From assembly GCA_017938315.1 (NCBI GenBank), contig JAGBBV010000030.1, forward strand, positions 124,001 through 188,000: DNA of 64,000 bases. Direction: 5' to 3'. Numbering within the stretch: position 1 is the stretch's first letter; each line of letters begins with the position of its first letter. Below the pieces are notes generated by a model, which worked only from the letters and a program-made list of their open reading frames with translations, searched no databases and was not told the origin of the DNA. The stretch comes from Lachnospiraceae bacterium. Lineage in GTDB: Bacteria; Bacillota; Clostridia; Lachnospirales; Lachnospiraceae. The position numbers were made by a program, and so were the translations under genes. Below, piece after piece: positions 7,102 to 16,097 of this stretch.

Positions 7102-7995
7102 ATGCTAAAATTTGTGATTTATTTAGTCACGCCCGCAGGATATGATTACCTCACAGCCCATAAGCAAAAGATGGAATATGCATTATCAGATAGAGATGTA
7201 AATCTCCTTATAATGAAAGCCCCAAAAAAATATGAGGAAGAGATAAAAGAATTCTGCTATAATAATTCTTGCAAAGATGATACTTTGATAATCAGTGACA
7301 GCAATGACATTGTGCAGACACTAAAGCAACAGGGATTTTTGACGGCAGGTTTTTATCATAACGAAAATAGAGATGAGACTTTTTACGATGTTCTCTATGC
7401 AGTAACCGACGTGGATGAACTTAATTGCAAATCCTATGACGAAGTATACCGTCGCCTCCGACAGATTCCATGGGATATCCTGGAAACGGATAGGCTGTTT
7501 GTGCGGGAAAGTACAGTGGAGGATGTAACCGACTTCTACCGCATTTACAGCGACCCTTCCATTACAAAATACATGGAAGATTTGTTTCAAGACCCGGAGC
7601 AGGAAATTGCCTACATGCAGGATTACATTAAACAGATGTACGGATTTTATGGTTTTGGCATGTGGACCGTAATGGAAAAGCAATCCGGTGAAATTATCGG
7701 AAGAGCGGGACTTAGCGTCAGGGAAGGATATGATGTGCCGGAACTTGGTTTTGTCATAGAAAGAAAGCATCAGGGGAAAGGCTATGCAAAAGAAGTGTGT
7801 GAGGCAATTTTGGAATATGCCAAATGTGAATTGTGCTTTGATGAAGTACAGGCATTGGTAATCAAAGAAAATGAAGCGTCACTAAAGCTTTTGCAGAAAC
7901 TGGGCTTTGCTTATGAAAAGGATGTTACGGAAGGCGGACAACTGTACCGCCTAATGAAAAAGAAAAGCGGAGAGGGAGATAAACGTGGCATTTGA
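7102..7995 (+). CDS. GNAT acetyltransferase with an extra N-terminal domain
   Basis: In this 297-residue protein, residues from about 125 onward form a RimJ/RimL-type GNAT domain: it opens with LETDRLFVRE, has the acetyl-CoA loop ERKHQGKGYAKEV and ends with NEASLKLLQKLGF. The first 120 or so residues are a separate alternating hydrophobic/charged domain that I do not recognise; its pattern could be a degenerate HAD-like or other Rossmann-like fold. The substrate is unknown. The coding sequence overlaps the next gene by 11 nt, so it is co-transcribed with the PAP2 phosphatase and antiporter genes. Confidence 0.8.
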   Translation: MLKFVIYLVTPAGYDYLTAHKQKMEYALSDRDVNLLIMKAPKKYEEEIKEFCYNNSCKDDTLIISDSNDIVQTLKQQGFLTAGFYHNENRDETFYDVLYAVTDVDELNCKSYDEVYRRLRQIPWDILETDRLFVRESTVEDVTDFYRIYSDPSITKYMEDLFQDPEQEIAYMQDYIKQMYGFYGFGMWTVMEKQSGEIIGRAGLSVREGYDVPELGFVIERKHQGKGYAKEVCEAILEYAKCELCFDEVQALVIKENEASLKLLQKLGFAYEKDVTEGGQLYRLMKKKSGEGDKRGI

Positions 7996-8506
7996 ATTTG
8001 AAATACTTTATAAGTTACAGGAAATGCATCACCCCATACTGGATAAAATCATGGTGGCAGCCACCACCTTTGGTGATGGCGGAATCGGATGGATTATCCT
8101 GGGGCTACTGTTTTTGATTTTTAAGAAGACAAGGAAATGCGGACTGCTCATGCTTATTTCCATGGCAGTATGCTTTATCATCGGAAATCTCGGAATTAAG
8201 AATATCGTGGGCAGAATCAGACCTTGTCACATTGACCCGTCCGTACCGCTTCTAATTCCCATTCCGGGTGAGTTCTCATTTCCATCGGGACATACCATGC
8301 ATGCCTTTACGGCCGCAACGTCCATTCTTCTTCAACATAAAAAAGGAGGAATTGCAGCGATAGCACTGGCAACGCTGGTTGCGTTCAGCAGAATGTATTT
8401 GTTTGTACATTATCCCACGGACATTCTCGGTGGCCTGCTTATCGGTGTGGCGGTTGCAGTTCTGATTTATAAAATAGCAGGAAAAATAAGCAGGAGGTTT
8501 TTATGA
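7985..8506 (+). CDS. PAP2-family membrane phosphatase
   Basis: This 173-residue polytopic membrane protein carries the three PAP2/acid-phosphatase signature motifs: KNIVGRIRP, PSGHT and SRMYLFVHYPTD. Members dephosphorylate lipid phosphates such as undecaprenyl pyrophosphate or phosphatidic acid on the outer membrane face. The small size and number of membrane segments resemble BcrC-type undecaprenyl-pyrophosphatases, but the substrate is not settled by sequence. It starts with GTG after GAGGGAG. It overlaps the GNAT gene upstream and shares an ATGA overlap with the antiporter downstream. Confidence 0.88.
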   Translation: MAFEFEILYKLQEMHHPILDKIMVAATTFGDGGIGWIILGLLFLIFKKTRKCGLLMLISMAVCFIIGNLGIKNIVGRIRPCHIDPSVPLLIPIPGEFSFPSGHTMHAFTAATSILLQHKKGGIAAIALATLVAFSRMYLFVHYPTDILGGLLIGVAVAVLIYKIAGKISRRFL

Positions 8507-9813
8507 AAAAGGCAAATTACAAAGCACTTCTCCCTATAGGGGTATTTCTGGTCCTGTACTTGGGGCTTGGTATTTTATTTGAGTATGTACTTAAAATTTC
8601 CATGGGATTTTATAATATCCCTATTGTAGTAATCTTTTTGATTGCACTTATTGTGGCGTGTGTGCAGAACCCGGCCCTTAATTTTGACAGTAAACTGGAA
8701 ATTATGGCAAAAGGTGTGGGCGATAAAAATATCGTGACCATGATTCTTATTTTTATGGCGGCAGGCGCATTTGTAGGCGTTGTGGGAAGAAGCAGTGCGG
8801 AAAGCGTTGCCTATTTCCTACTATCCATTATTCCGGCAGAATTTGCAGTGCTTGTGCTTTTTGTGGTAAGTGCTTTTGTGTCGCTGGCAATGGGAACCTC
8901 TGTGGGAACCATTACGCTGATTGCACCCATTGCGGTGGCAGTGGCAAACGGTTCCGGCTTTTCTGTACCCTTGTGTGTGGGAACGGTTGTAGGAGGTGCC
9001 ATGTTTGGTGATAACCTGTCCTTTATCTCTGATACCACAATAGCGGCATGTAACGGCCAGGGTTGTGCCATGAAAGACAAGTTTAGGGAAAACTTTGGAA
9101 TTGCCCTCCCGGCGGCACTTGCATCCTTAGTGATTATTTTTATCCGTTCCATGGGTGCTGATGTGGGAGAGGCGGTAGCAAATGACTATAATCTGATTCA
9201 GATTATCCCTTACCTTTTGGTATTAATCGGCGGAATTATCGGTATCAATGTTTTTGTGGTATTGTTAATCGGTATTGTAAGTGGTTCTGTCATTATGCTT
9301 GCAACAGGTGCAACAGAAGCTACGAGTCTTCTTTCCAACATGGGCGGGGGTGTATCCGGCATGTTCGAAACGACTATGGTAGCAATTTTGGTGTCAGCCA
9401 TTTGTGCACTCATTAATGAATACGGCGGATTCGCAGCCCTTCTTCAGCTCATTAAAAAGATGTTTAAGGGAAAACGCGGCGGTATGCTTGGAATGGGACT
9501 TTTGGTTGGTGCTATGGATATTGCCACAGCGAACAATACAGTTGCCATTGTTATGGCAAACCCCATTGCAAAGGAAATGGCAGAGAGTTATGACATTTCA
9601 CCCAGAAAAGCGGCGTCTGTCTTAGATACCTTCTCTTGTATTTTTCAGGGAATCATTCCTTATGGTGCACAGATGCTGGTGGCACTTTCCGTGGCAGCAG
9701 AACTGGGACAGAATGTGTCAGCCTTTGATATTATTCCGAACTTGACATATCCGTTTATGTTACTTCTTAGCTCTCTGATATTTGTGTTTATTCTTCCGGG
9801 TAAGAAAAAATAA
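8503..9813 (+). CDS. NhaC/YuiF-type Na+/H+ antiporter
   Basis: This 436-residue transporter has about 11-12 hydrophobic segments. The family signature AMGTSVGTITLIAPI near the middle and the GGAMFGDNLSFISDTTIAA segment are characteristic of the NhaC/YuiF antiporter group. The ATPIA/ANNTVAIVMANPIAK repeat half is also seen. It should exchange cytoplasmic sodium for protons; a role in amino-acid or organic-acid exchange is possible, since some relatives have other substrates. Translation is coupled to the PAP2 gene by ATGA overlap with GGAGG upstream. Confidence 0.85.
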   Translation: MKKANYKALLPIGVFLVLYLGLGILFEYVLKISMGFYNIPIVVIFLIALIVACVQNPALNFDSKLEIMAKGVGDKNIVTMILIFMAAGAFVGVVGRSSAESVAYFLLSIIPAEFAVLVLFVVSAFVSLAMGTSVGTITLIAPIAVAVANGSGFSVPLCVGTVVGGAMFGDNLSFISDTTIAACNGQGCAMKDKFRENFGIALPAALASLVIIFIRSMGADVGEAVANDYNLIQIIPYLLVLIGGIIGINVFVVLLIGIVSGSVIMLATGATEATSLLSNMGGGVSGMFETTMVAILVSAICALINEYGGFAALLQLIKKMFKGKRGGMLGMGLLVGAMDIATANNTVAIVMANPIAKEMAESYDISPRKAASVLDTFSCIFQGIIPYGAQMLVALSVAAELGQNVSAFDIIPNLTYPFMLLLSSLIFVFILPGKKK

Positions 9814-9819
9814 GCCCGA

Positions 9820-9848
9820 TTGACAACATAATTTCTTTGTGATAGGCT
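9820..9848 (+). promoter_or_regulatory. Promoter of the metG leader
   Basis: TTGACA at 9820-9825 is a perfect -35 box, followed after 17 nt by TAGGCT at 9843-9848, a weak -10 that keeps the key T, A and T. It lies just upstream of the T-box leader. Confidence 0.55.
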
Positions 9849-9861
9849 AATAACTAATAAG

Positions 9862-10161
9862 AATAAAAGCGATGACGAAGAGAGTAGCTTCACGGAAGTT
9901 TTACAGAGAAAGTTCCCTGCACAGGTGCCGGTTACATATTTGATGGCGTGTAGGTTGAGAGGAACTAAGCGGAAAGGAAGGGAAGATGGCTTCTGAGCAG
10001 TGCACCGAACCGCAGATGCGGCTAGATTGCAACAGGATCCGCCTGTTACAGCGGCAGGGTATTTTATGTACCCGATGAGGTTTCCCCCGTGAGAGGGAGA
10101 TGAAAAGAAGTGGTACCACGGCTATATAGCTGTCTTCTGTAATACAGGAGGCAGCTTTTTT
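9862..10161 (+). promoter_or_regulatory. T-box riboswitch, methionine specific
   Basis: This leader RNA senses uncharged tRNA-Met and controls metG. The T-box sequence AAGTGGTACCACGG is at 10108-10121 and is followed by the terminator. Stem I is recognised by GAAG at 9877-9880 pairing with CTTC at 9990-9993. The AGAGTA loop-E side is at 9881-9886, and the opposite specifier-loop strand carries ATG at 9986-9988, matching methionine. When uncharged tRNA-Met binds, its acceptor end pairs with the T-box and favours the antiterminator. This accounts for the 368-base gap between the antiporter and metG. Confidence 0.93.
10128..10161 (+). terminator. T-box regulated terminator
   Basis: AGCTGTCTTCTGT at 10128-10140 pairs with ACAGGAGGCAGCT at 10144-10156 (two G-U pairs) and is followed by a run of T. 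It is the conditional terminator of the metG T-box leader. Confidence 0.9.
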
Positions 10162-10181
10162 GATGAAAGGAGACACAAAAA

Positions 10182-12161
10182 ATGAGTAAAGGAAAGTATT
10201 ATATTACCACGGCGATTGCCTATACATCCGGCAAGCCCCACATCGGTAACAGCTATGAGATTGTGCTTGCGGACAGCATCGCCCGCTTTAAAAGAAAAGA
10301 CGGATATGATGTATTCTTTCAGACTGGAACCGATGAGCATGGTCAGAAGATTGAATTAAAAGCACAGGAAGCAGGCGTTACCCCTAAGGAATTCGTGGAT
10401 GGCGTTGCAGGAACCATCAAAGATTTGTGGAATCTGATGGATACCTCTTATGATAAATTTATCCGTACCACAGATGACTACCATGAAAAACAGGTACAGA
10501 AAATATTCAAGAGATTGTACAACCAGGGAGATATTTATAAGAGCTCTTACGAAGGACTTTACTGTACCCCTTGTGAATCTTTCTGGACAGAATCCCAGCT
10601 TGAGGATGGAAAGTGCCCCGACTGCGGACGTGAAGTAAAGCCTGCCAAGGAAGAGGCTTACTTCTTTAAAATGAGCAAATATGCAGACCGATTAATTGAA
10701 CACATTAACACTCATCCGGAATTTATCCAGCCGGTATCCCGTAAGAATGAAATGATGAATAATTTCCTTCTTCCCGGTCTCCAGGACCTTTGTGTATCCA
10801 GAACCTCCTTTAAGTGGGGCATTCCGGTTGATTTCGATGACAAGCATGTAGTCTATGTATGGCTGGATGCACTTACCAACTATATTACCGGTATCGGTTA
10901 TGAATGTGACGGTGAAAGCAGTGACCAATATAAGAAATTGTGGCCTGCAGATCTTCACTTAATCGGAAAGGATATTATCCGTTTCCATACTATTTACTGG
11001 CCCATTTTCCTGATGGCACTTGGCGAGCCCCTGCCTAAGCAGGTATTTGGTCATCCTTGGCTTTTGCAGGGTGACGGCAAGATGAGTAAGTCCAAAGGAA
11101 ATGTGATTTATGCAGATGACCTGGTAGATTTCTTTGGCGTGGATGCAGTGCGTTATTTTGTTCTTCATGAAATGCCTTTTGATAATGACGGAACCATTTC
11201 CTGGGAACTTTTGGTGGAGAGAATCAATTCTGACCTTGCCAATACCTTAGGAAACCTTGTAAACAGAACCATTTCCATGAGCAATAAATATTTCGATGGA
11301 GTGGTGGCAGATAAAGGCGTGACAGAGCCTGTTGATGACGATTTGAAGGCGGTAGTAACCGGCACTTACGGAAGGGTTTCGGCGAAAATGGAAGACCTTC
11401 GTGTGGCAGATGCACTGACAGAGATTTTTGCACTGTTCAAACGTTGTAATAAATATATTGACGAAACAGAACCCTGGGTTCTTGCAAAGGATGAGGCGAA
11501 GAAAGACAGACTGGCAACAGTTCTCTACAATCTGGTAGACAGCATTGTGACAGGTGCGTCTCTCTTAGAACCCTTTATGCCGGGAACTGCAGAAAAAATC
11601 GTGGCACAGTTAAATACTTCCGTAAGAAGCTTTGAGGAAAGCTGCAAAGCAGGACAGTATCCTTCCGGAAACAAAGTAACCGATAAGCCTGAAATTCTTT
11701 TTGCAAGACTGGATGCAAAAGAAATTGTGGAAAAGGCAGAAGCTATGTTTGCGGAAAGAAAAGCAGCGGCAGATGCGGCAAGCGGTGTGGCAGAAGAAAA
11801 AGCAGATGAAAATGTGATTGATATCGAAGCAAAAGAAGAAATTACTTATGATGATTTTATGAAAATGCAGTTCCAGGTAGGTGAAATTATTGCCTGTGAG
11901 GAAGTGCCGAAATCGAAGAAGCTTCTTTGCTCTCAGGTAAAAATCGGAAGTCAGGTGAAACAAATTGTTTCCGGCATTAAACAGTATTACTCTCCGGAAG
12001 AGATGGTTGGCAAGAAGGTGATGGTTCTTGTGAACTTAAAGCCCGCGAAGCTTGCCGGCGTACTTAGCGAGGGAATGCTCCTTTGTGCAGAAGACGCAGA
12101 AGGCAATCTGGCTCTTATGACACCGGAAAAAGAAATGCCTGCAGGAGCAGAAATCTGTTAA
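10182..12161 (+). CDS. metG: Methionyl-tRNA synthetase
   Basis: This 659-residue class I synthetase charges tRNA-Met. The HIGN signature is at residues 20-23 and KMSKS near 300. The zinc knuckle with CTPC near 127-130 and CPDC near 144-147 marks the form with one Cys4 zinc. The C-terminus from about residue 560 is an EMAP/Trbp111-type tRNA-binding OB fold (DFMKMQFQVGEI onward), after a Glu/Ala-rich linker. A good ribosome site (AAAGGAG) precedes the ATG. Expression is controlled by the T-box leader upstream. Confidence 0.97.
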   Translation: MSKGKYYITTAIAYTSGKPHIGNSYEIVLADSIARFKRKDGYDVFFQTGTDEHGQKIELKAQEAGVTPKEFVDGVAGTIKDLWNLMDTSYDKFIRTTDDYHEKQVQKIFKRLYNQGDIYKSSYEGLYCTPCESFWTESQLEDGKCPDCGREVKPAKEEAYFFKMSKYADRLIEHINTHPEFIQPVSRKNEMMNNFLLPGLQDLCVSRTSFKWGIPVDFDDKHVVYVWLDALTNYITGIGYECDGESSDQYKKLWPADLHLIGKDIIRFHTIYWPIFLMALGEPLPKQVFGHPWLLQGDGKMSKSKGNVIYADDLVDFFGVDAVRYFVLHEMPFDNDGTISWELLVERINSDLANTLGNLVNRTISMSNKYFDGVVADKGVTEPVDDDLKAVVTGTYGRVSAKMEDLRVADALTEIFALFKRCNKYIDETEPWVLAKDEAKKDRLATVLYNLVDSIVTGASLLEPFMPGTAEKIVAQLNTSVRSFEESCKAGQYPSGNKVTDKPEILFARLDAKEIVEKAEAMFAERKAAADAASGVAEEKADENVIDIEAKEEITYDDFMKMQFQVGEIIACEEVPKSKKLLCSQVKIGSQVKQIVSGIKQYYSPEEMVGKKVMVLVNLKPAKLAGVLSEGMLLCAEDAEGNLALMTPEKEMPAGAEIC

Positions 12162-12182
12162 CACACAAAGGGGGGGTACAAT

Positions 12183-13127
12183 ATGGTTAAAAAGGAAGAA
12201 TTTACCTTTGATTCAAGAGATGGGATTTCCAAAATACATGCTGTCCGCTGGATTCCGGAAGGAGACATTGTTTGCATTCTTCAGATTGTTCACGGAATGG
12301 CGGAGTATATCGAACGCTATGAGGAAGTGGCACAGTATTTTGCAGAAAGAGGTATTCTTGTAACCGGTGAGGACCATTTGGGGCACGGGAAAAGTGTTTC
12401 AGAAGGTGGAACTTACGGATACTTTTGCAAGCGGGATCCGGCAACGGTGATAGTGCGTGATGTGCATCGCCTTAAAAAGATGACACAGGAAGCTTATCCC
12501 GGTGTTCCCTATGTGATTTTGGGACATAGTATGGGATCCTACATGCTTAGAAATTATTTGTTCCGTTACGGAACAGGAATACAGGGAGCCATTCTTTGCG
12601 GAACAGGCAGTATGCCCCAAGGAATTATCTCTGCTGCAAAAGTTTTGGCGAAAATCCAGGAACTTGTTTTGGGTGGAAAGCATGTGGCAAAACGTTTGGA
12701 TAACATGGCATTCGGGGCATATAATAAACGTCTGCAACCGGAGAGAACAGATAAGGATTGGCTCTGTACCGACGAAAAGGTAGTAGATATTTATAAGAAT
12801 GATTCTCTTTGCGGCTTTACTTTTACGGTCAATGGATTTCAAACCATGTTTGAAATTATTACCAGATTAAATAAAGAAGAGAATCTATCCAAAATGCCCA
12901 AAAACCTTCCTGTATATTTTATAGCAGGGGAAGAAGACCCTGTGGGAGACTACGGGGAAGGAGTGAAAAAAGCATATCATGACTTTGAAAATGCGGGAAT
13001 GGAGAATTTGTCAATAAAATTATATCCCGGTGACCGTCATGAGATTTTAAATGAAAAGGATAAAGATCAGGTTTATGAGGATGTTTATTCTTTTATCATG
13101 GACAGAGTGAAGGAGTATCAGGATTGA
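12183..13127 (+). CDS. Alpha/beta hydrolase, monoacylglycerol-lipase-like
   Basis: This 314-residue serine hydrolase is of the S33/lysophospholipase type. The oxyanion region HGMAEYIERY, the cap-preceding DHLGHGKS, the nucleophile elbow GHSMGS near residue 117, an Asp in AGEEDPVGDYG and a His in GDRHEILNE form the expected triad order. There is no signal peptide, so it is cytoplasmic. It likely cleaves acyl esters of glycerolipids, but the substrate is unproven. The ribosome site is an unusual run of seven G at 12170-12176. Its last bases overlap the TTG start of the next gene. Confidence 0.85.
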   Translation: MVKKEEFTFDSRDGISKIHAVRWIPEGDIVCILQIVHGMAEYIERYEEVAQYFAERGILVTGEDHLGHGKSVSEGGTYGYFCKRDPATVIVRDVHRLKKMTQEAYPGVPYVILGHSMGSYMLRNYLFRYGTGIQGAILCGTGSMPQGIISAAKVLAKIQELVLGGKHVAKRLDNMAFGAYNKRLQPERTDKDWLCTDEKVVDIYKNDSLCGFTFTVNGFQTMFEIITRLNKEENLSKMPKNLPVYFIAGEEDPVGDYGEGVKKAYHDFENAGMENLSIKLYPGDRHEILNEKDKDQVYEDVYSFIMDRVKEYQD

Positions 13128-13684
13128 GAAAAAAGATATTGTTCAAAAAAATGGCGGTTTTGTTTGCAGTTATGTTTATGCTGACAACCGTCCTCCCCAC
13201 ACCACTGATGGTTCATGCTGCAAGCGCGGAGGAAACAGAATTTCCGGATGTGGAAGAAATGCTTTCGGATGTAGAAGAAAAAGTGTCCGAAGCACTTTCC
13301 GATATGGACAGCGAAACCGTGGAAGAGATATTTGATTTTCTGAAAGAAAAAGTATCTGACGGAAGTCTTTATTCTGAGGAAGGGATTGCCTCTGCAATCA
13401 AAGAAGGGGAGACGCAGTTTGGTATTACCATTGATAAGCAGACCGCCACTCAGATTGTGGAAGTAATGGAACAGCTGGAAGCACTTGGTTTTTCCGGCGA
13501 GGACATTTTGGACCGTGCACAGGAGCTTTATGACACCTATGGCGCAGACTTTGTGGCACATGCAAATGAGGCATTTACCAAAGCTGTGGAAGATGCGGTG
13601 ACATCGGCAGTAAAAGGCTTTTTTGAAAATTTATGGGAAGGCATTCAAAGTTCAGTGTCAAATTTCTTTGAAAACCTTTTTTAG
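13124..13684 (+). CDS. Secreted acidic protein of unknown function
   Basis: In this 186-residue protein, residues 1-34 form a signal peptide: basic start, hydrophobic core AVLFAVMFMLTTVL and a VHAASA cleavage region. The mature part is strongly acidic, predicted mostly helical (many Glu/Asp/Ala with VEE and SDV repeats), and ends in an amphipathic AVKGFFENLWEGI type segment rich in Phe. I do not recognise the family. The start is TTG at 13124, supported by AAGGAG 8 nt upstream; an internal ATG at 13151 would remove the basic n-region. It overlaps the hydrolase gene by 4 nt, so the two may work together at the envelope. Confidence 0.7.
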   Translation: MRKKILFKKMAVLFAVMFMLTTVLPTPLMVHAASAEETEFPDVEEMLSDVEEKVSEALSDMDSETVEEIFDFLKEKVSDGSLYSEEGIASAIKEGETQFGITIDKQTATQIVEVMEQLEALGFSGEDILDRAQELYDTYGADFVAHANEAFTKAVEDAVTSAVKGFFENLWEGIQSSVSNFFENLF

Positions 13685-13771
13685 TAGTTTTAATATAGGC
13701 ATTTTTGTAAATACTACGTTGTATATTGTTTTATAGCAGTAATAAAATATTTGTAGAAAGAGGTCCCCTAT

Positions 13772-14758
13772 ATGAAAATTGCGTTTTACAGTACGAAACC
13801 TTATGATAAGACATGGTTTGAGCCTATGGGAAAAGAGTACGGCTTTGATATTCATTTTATAGAAGCGTCATGTAACAGGGAAACGGTGTTCATGACAAAA
13901 GGTTATGATGCCATCTGTATTTTTGTGAATGATTATGTGGATGCGCAGATGATTGATGATCTCTGTGAGATGGGGGTCAAAGCTGTTTTGCTTAGAAGTG
14001 CCGGATACAATCACGTGGATATTAAGGCGGCAGAGGGAAAAATTGCAGTTCTCCGTGTGCCCAGCTATTCCCCTGAGGCGGTGGCGGAGTTTGCCATGGC
14101 CATGCTCCTTACCGTAAACAGATGGACACATAAAGCCTACAACAGAACCAGAGAGTTTAATATGAGCTTGCATGGCCTTATGGGAATGGATTTGTTTGGA
14201 AAGACAGCAGGAGTTGTGGGAACCGGCAAAATCGGGCAGGCAATGATTAACATTTTTAACGGGTTTGGTATGAGAGTGCTTTGCTATGATCCTTATCCCG
14301 CAAAAGGACTGAAAGCCGAATATGTATCTTTGGAGGAACTGCTTGCAAGCAGCGAGGTGGTTTCTTTACATTGTCCTCTTACAAAAGAAACCCAGCATCT
14401 GATTAATAAAGATACCATAAAAATAATGAAAGACGGCGTTTATCTTGTGAATACATCAAGAGGAGCGTTGGTGGATACGGATGCACTGATTGATGCTCTG
14501 TTGCAGAAGAAATTTGGCGGTGTGGGACTGGACGTTTACGAAGAGGAAGAAGGACTTTTTTATGAAGACTGCTCCGGAGAAATTATAACTGATGATAACC
14601 TTGCAAGGTTAATGACTTTTCCCAACGTTCTTGTCACATCCCATATGGGCTTTTTTACGAAAGAAGCCATGCAGGCGATAGCACGCACTACTTTAGAGAA
14701 TGCATACGCGGTAGAAAAAGGACTGCCTCTTGATAACCGAGTGGGGAATGTACACTAA
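13772..14758 (+). CDS. ldhA: D-lactate dehydrogenase (2-hydroxyacid dehydrogenase family)
   Basis: The protein has 328 residues. The NAD-binding loop GTGKIGQ is near residue 149. The catalytic Arg is in NTSRGALVD, a Glu lies in the DVYEEEEGLF segment and the catalytic His is in TSHMGFFT. The FYED insertion, the DDNLARLMTFPN region and the ARTTLEN end closely follow E. coli LdhA-type enzymes, so reduction of pyruvate to D-lactate is the likely reaction. Other 2-hydroxyacids are possible. It has its own ribosome site AAAGAGG and starts 87 nt after the secreted-protein gene. Confidence 0.88.
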   Translation: MKIAFYSTKPYDKTWFEPMGKEYGFDIHFIEASCNRETVFMTKGYDAICIFVNDYVDAQMIDDLCEMGVKAVLLRSAGYNHVDIKAAEGKIAVLRVPSYSPEAVAEFAMAMLLTVNRWTHKAYNRTREFNMSLHGLMGMDLFGKTAGVVGTGKIGQAMINIFNGFGMRVLCYDPYPAKGLKAEYVSLEELLASSEVVSLHCPLTKETQHLINKDTIKIMKDGVYLVNTSRGALVDTDALIDALLQKKFGGVGLDVYEEEEGLFYEDCSGEIITDDNLARLMTFPNVLVTSHMGFFTKEAMQAIARTTLENAYAVEKGLPLDNRVGNVH

Positions 14759-14777
14759 AATGTACAAGGTGAATGCA

Positions 14778-14806
14778 TTGTAAAATGAAAATTTATTTGA
14801 TATAAT
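14778..14806 (+). promoter_or_regulatory. Sigma-A promoter for the GNAT/YesL/GGDEF genes
   Basis: TTGTAA at 14778-14783 and a perfect TATAAT at 14801-14806 are separated by 17 nt, 31 nt upstream of the ATG at 14838. Confidence 0.8.
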
Positions 14807-14837
14807 AATAGAATATTAGCGATTAAAGGACAAAACA

Positions 14838-15329
14838 ATGAGTGTAGAGTTACCGTACGAGATACGATTTTTGGATCGCGAAGAATGGGAAGAAGCCATG
14901 GGCCTTGCGTGGAAAACATTTCTTGAGTTTGAGGGGGATGTTTATTCGCCGGAAGGCATCAGAAATTTTGAAGACTTTATTACGGACAGCGAATTAAAGC
15001 GAAGGTTCCTTAAGGGCACCTATCAGGTGATGGCAGCCTATGACGGCCCTAAGTTGGTCGGGATTATCAGCCTTCGGAATAAAAGTCATATATCATTGCT
15101 TTTTGTTGATCGCAATTACCATAAAAGAGGGATTGGGAGAGCCCTTGTTTTGGCGATGGCAGATTATGCCCGTGCTGAGATGGGGCAGAAAAAACTTACG
15201 GTGAACGCTTCTCCGTATGGAGTTGGATTCTATCACTGCCTCGGATTTTTTGACTTAGGACCTGAGAAGCAGCAGGATGGAATTATCATAACGCCAATGA
15301 TGCTTGTCGTGGAAGAAAAAAATAGCTGA
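14838..15329 (+). CDS. GNAT-family N-acetyltransferase
   Basis: This 163-residue single GNAT domain shows the acetyl-CoA pyrophosphate loop DRNYHKRGIGRAL near residues 95-107 and the C-terminal NASPYGVGFYHCLGF motif. This C-terminal form is common in small acetyltransferases acting on amines or peptides; the substrate is unknown. AAAGGAC precedes the ATG. A consensus promoter lies directly upstream, so this is probably the first gene of a unit with the YesL-like and GGDEF genes. Confidence 0.85.
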   Translation: MSVELPYEIRFLDREEWEEAMGLAWKTFLEFEGDVYSPEGIRNFEDFITDSELKRRFLKGTYQVMAAYDGPKLVGIISLRNKSHISLLFVDRNYHKRGIGRALVLAMADYARAEMGQKKLTVNASPYGVGFYHCLGFFDLGPEKQQDGIIITPMMLVVEEKNS

Positions 15330-15360
15330 GGCAGAAGGAATAGAAAAGGAGAACATACAA

Positions 15361-16056
15361 ATGGGAAGATTACTTGGCCTCGACAGCCCGCCGATGAAAA
15401 TTATGGGAAAGTTTGCAGATCTTATTTGCCTGAATTTTTTGGCACTTTTCTGTTGTATTCCTATTATTACCATTGGGGCATCCATGACTGCGTTACACTA
15501 TGTGGCACTTAAGATAGTCAGAGATGAAGAAGCATATATCACGAGGTCGTTTTTTAAATCATTTAAAGAAAACTTTAAACAGGCTACCATAGCATGGCTC
15601 ATTATGCTGGTAATTATAATCGTACTTGGACTGGATGCTGCTTGGTGCTATCATGCAGGGGAGGATGTTCCGTCATGGTTTAAAACGGCACTGCTCGTTG
15701 TGGCAGTAATTGTAACGTTTGCCTCCATGTATATATTTCCACTCTTGGCACGATTTGAAAATACCCTGAAAGAGGTATTTAAGAATTCCTTATTTATGGC
15801 AATGTTATCCATAGTCAGAACGGTTTTCATGATGGCCTGTTGGCTCATTCCGGTAGTTGTGGCATTTGCAGCACCTCAGATTTTCCCGGTGGTGTTTTGC
15901 TTAGGACTATCAGGACCGGTATTTTTAAATGCGTTACTTTATGATAAGACATTTAAAAGATTTGAGCCAAAAGAAGAGGCGGATGAGCAGCCGGATGACT
16001 GGCATGTGGAAGTAGAAGAATCAGAAGAAGAAACAGAAGAAGATGCAGAAGAATAA
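15361..16056 (+). CDS. YesL-family (DUF624) membrane protein
   Basis: The protein has 231 residues and about five transmembrane segments. The opening, with its KIMGKFADLICLNFLALFCC core followed by GASMTALHYVALK, is characteristic of the YesL/DUF624 family, often found near sugar-transport genes but without known activity. The C-terminus is a highly acidic cytoplasmic tail of about 30 residues (EEADEQ, then SEEETEEDAEE). An in-frame ATG at 15304 would overlap the GNAT gene; the ATG at 15361 has AAAGGAG correctly placed and is preferred. Confidence 0.8.
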   Translation: MGRLLGLDSPPMKIMGKFADLICLNFLALFCCIPIITIGASMTALHYVALKIVRDEEAYITRSFFKSFKENFKQATIAWLIMLVIIIVLGLDAAWCYHAGEDVPSWFKTALLVVAVIVTFASMYIFPLLARFENTLKEVFKNSLFMAMLSIVRTVFMMACWLIPVVVAFAAPQIFPVVFCLGLSGPVFLNALLYDKTFKRFEPKEEADEQPDDWHVEVEESEEETEEDAEE

Positions 16057-16097
16057 AGGTAACTGTTGACCCGTAGTGGAAATGCAGGGAGATAAGA

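Noticed and set aside
9901-10340. Minus-strand reading frames over the metG leader
   Set aside because: They cross the T-box riboswitch and terminator and match no family.
16057-16097. c-di-GMP riboswitch near GGDEF genes
   Set aside because: No conserved GEMM core was recognised in the short gaps, which are too small to hold one.
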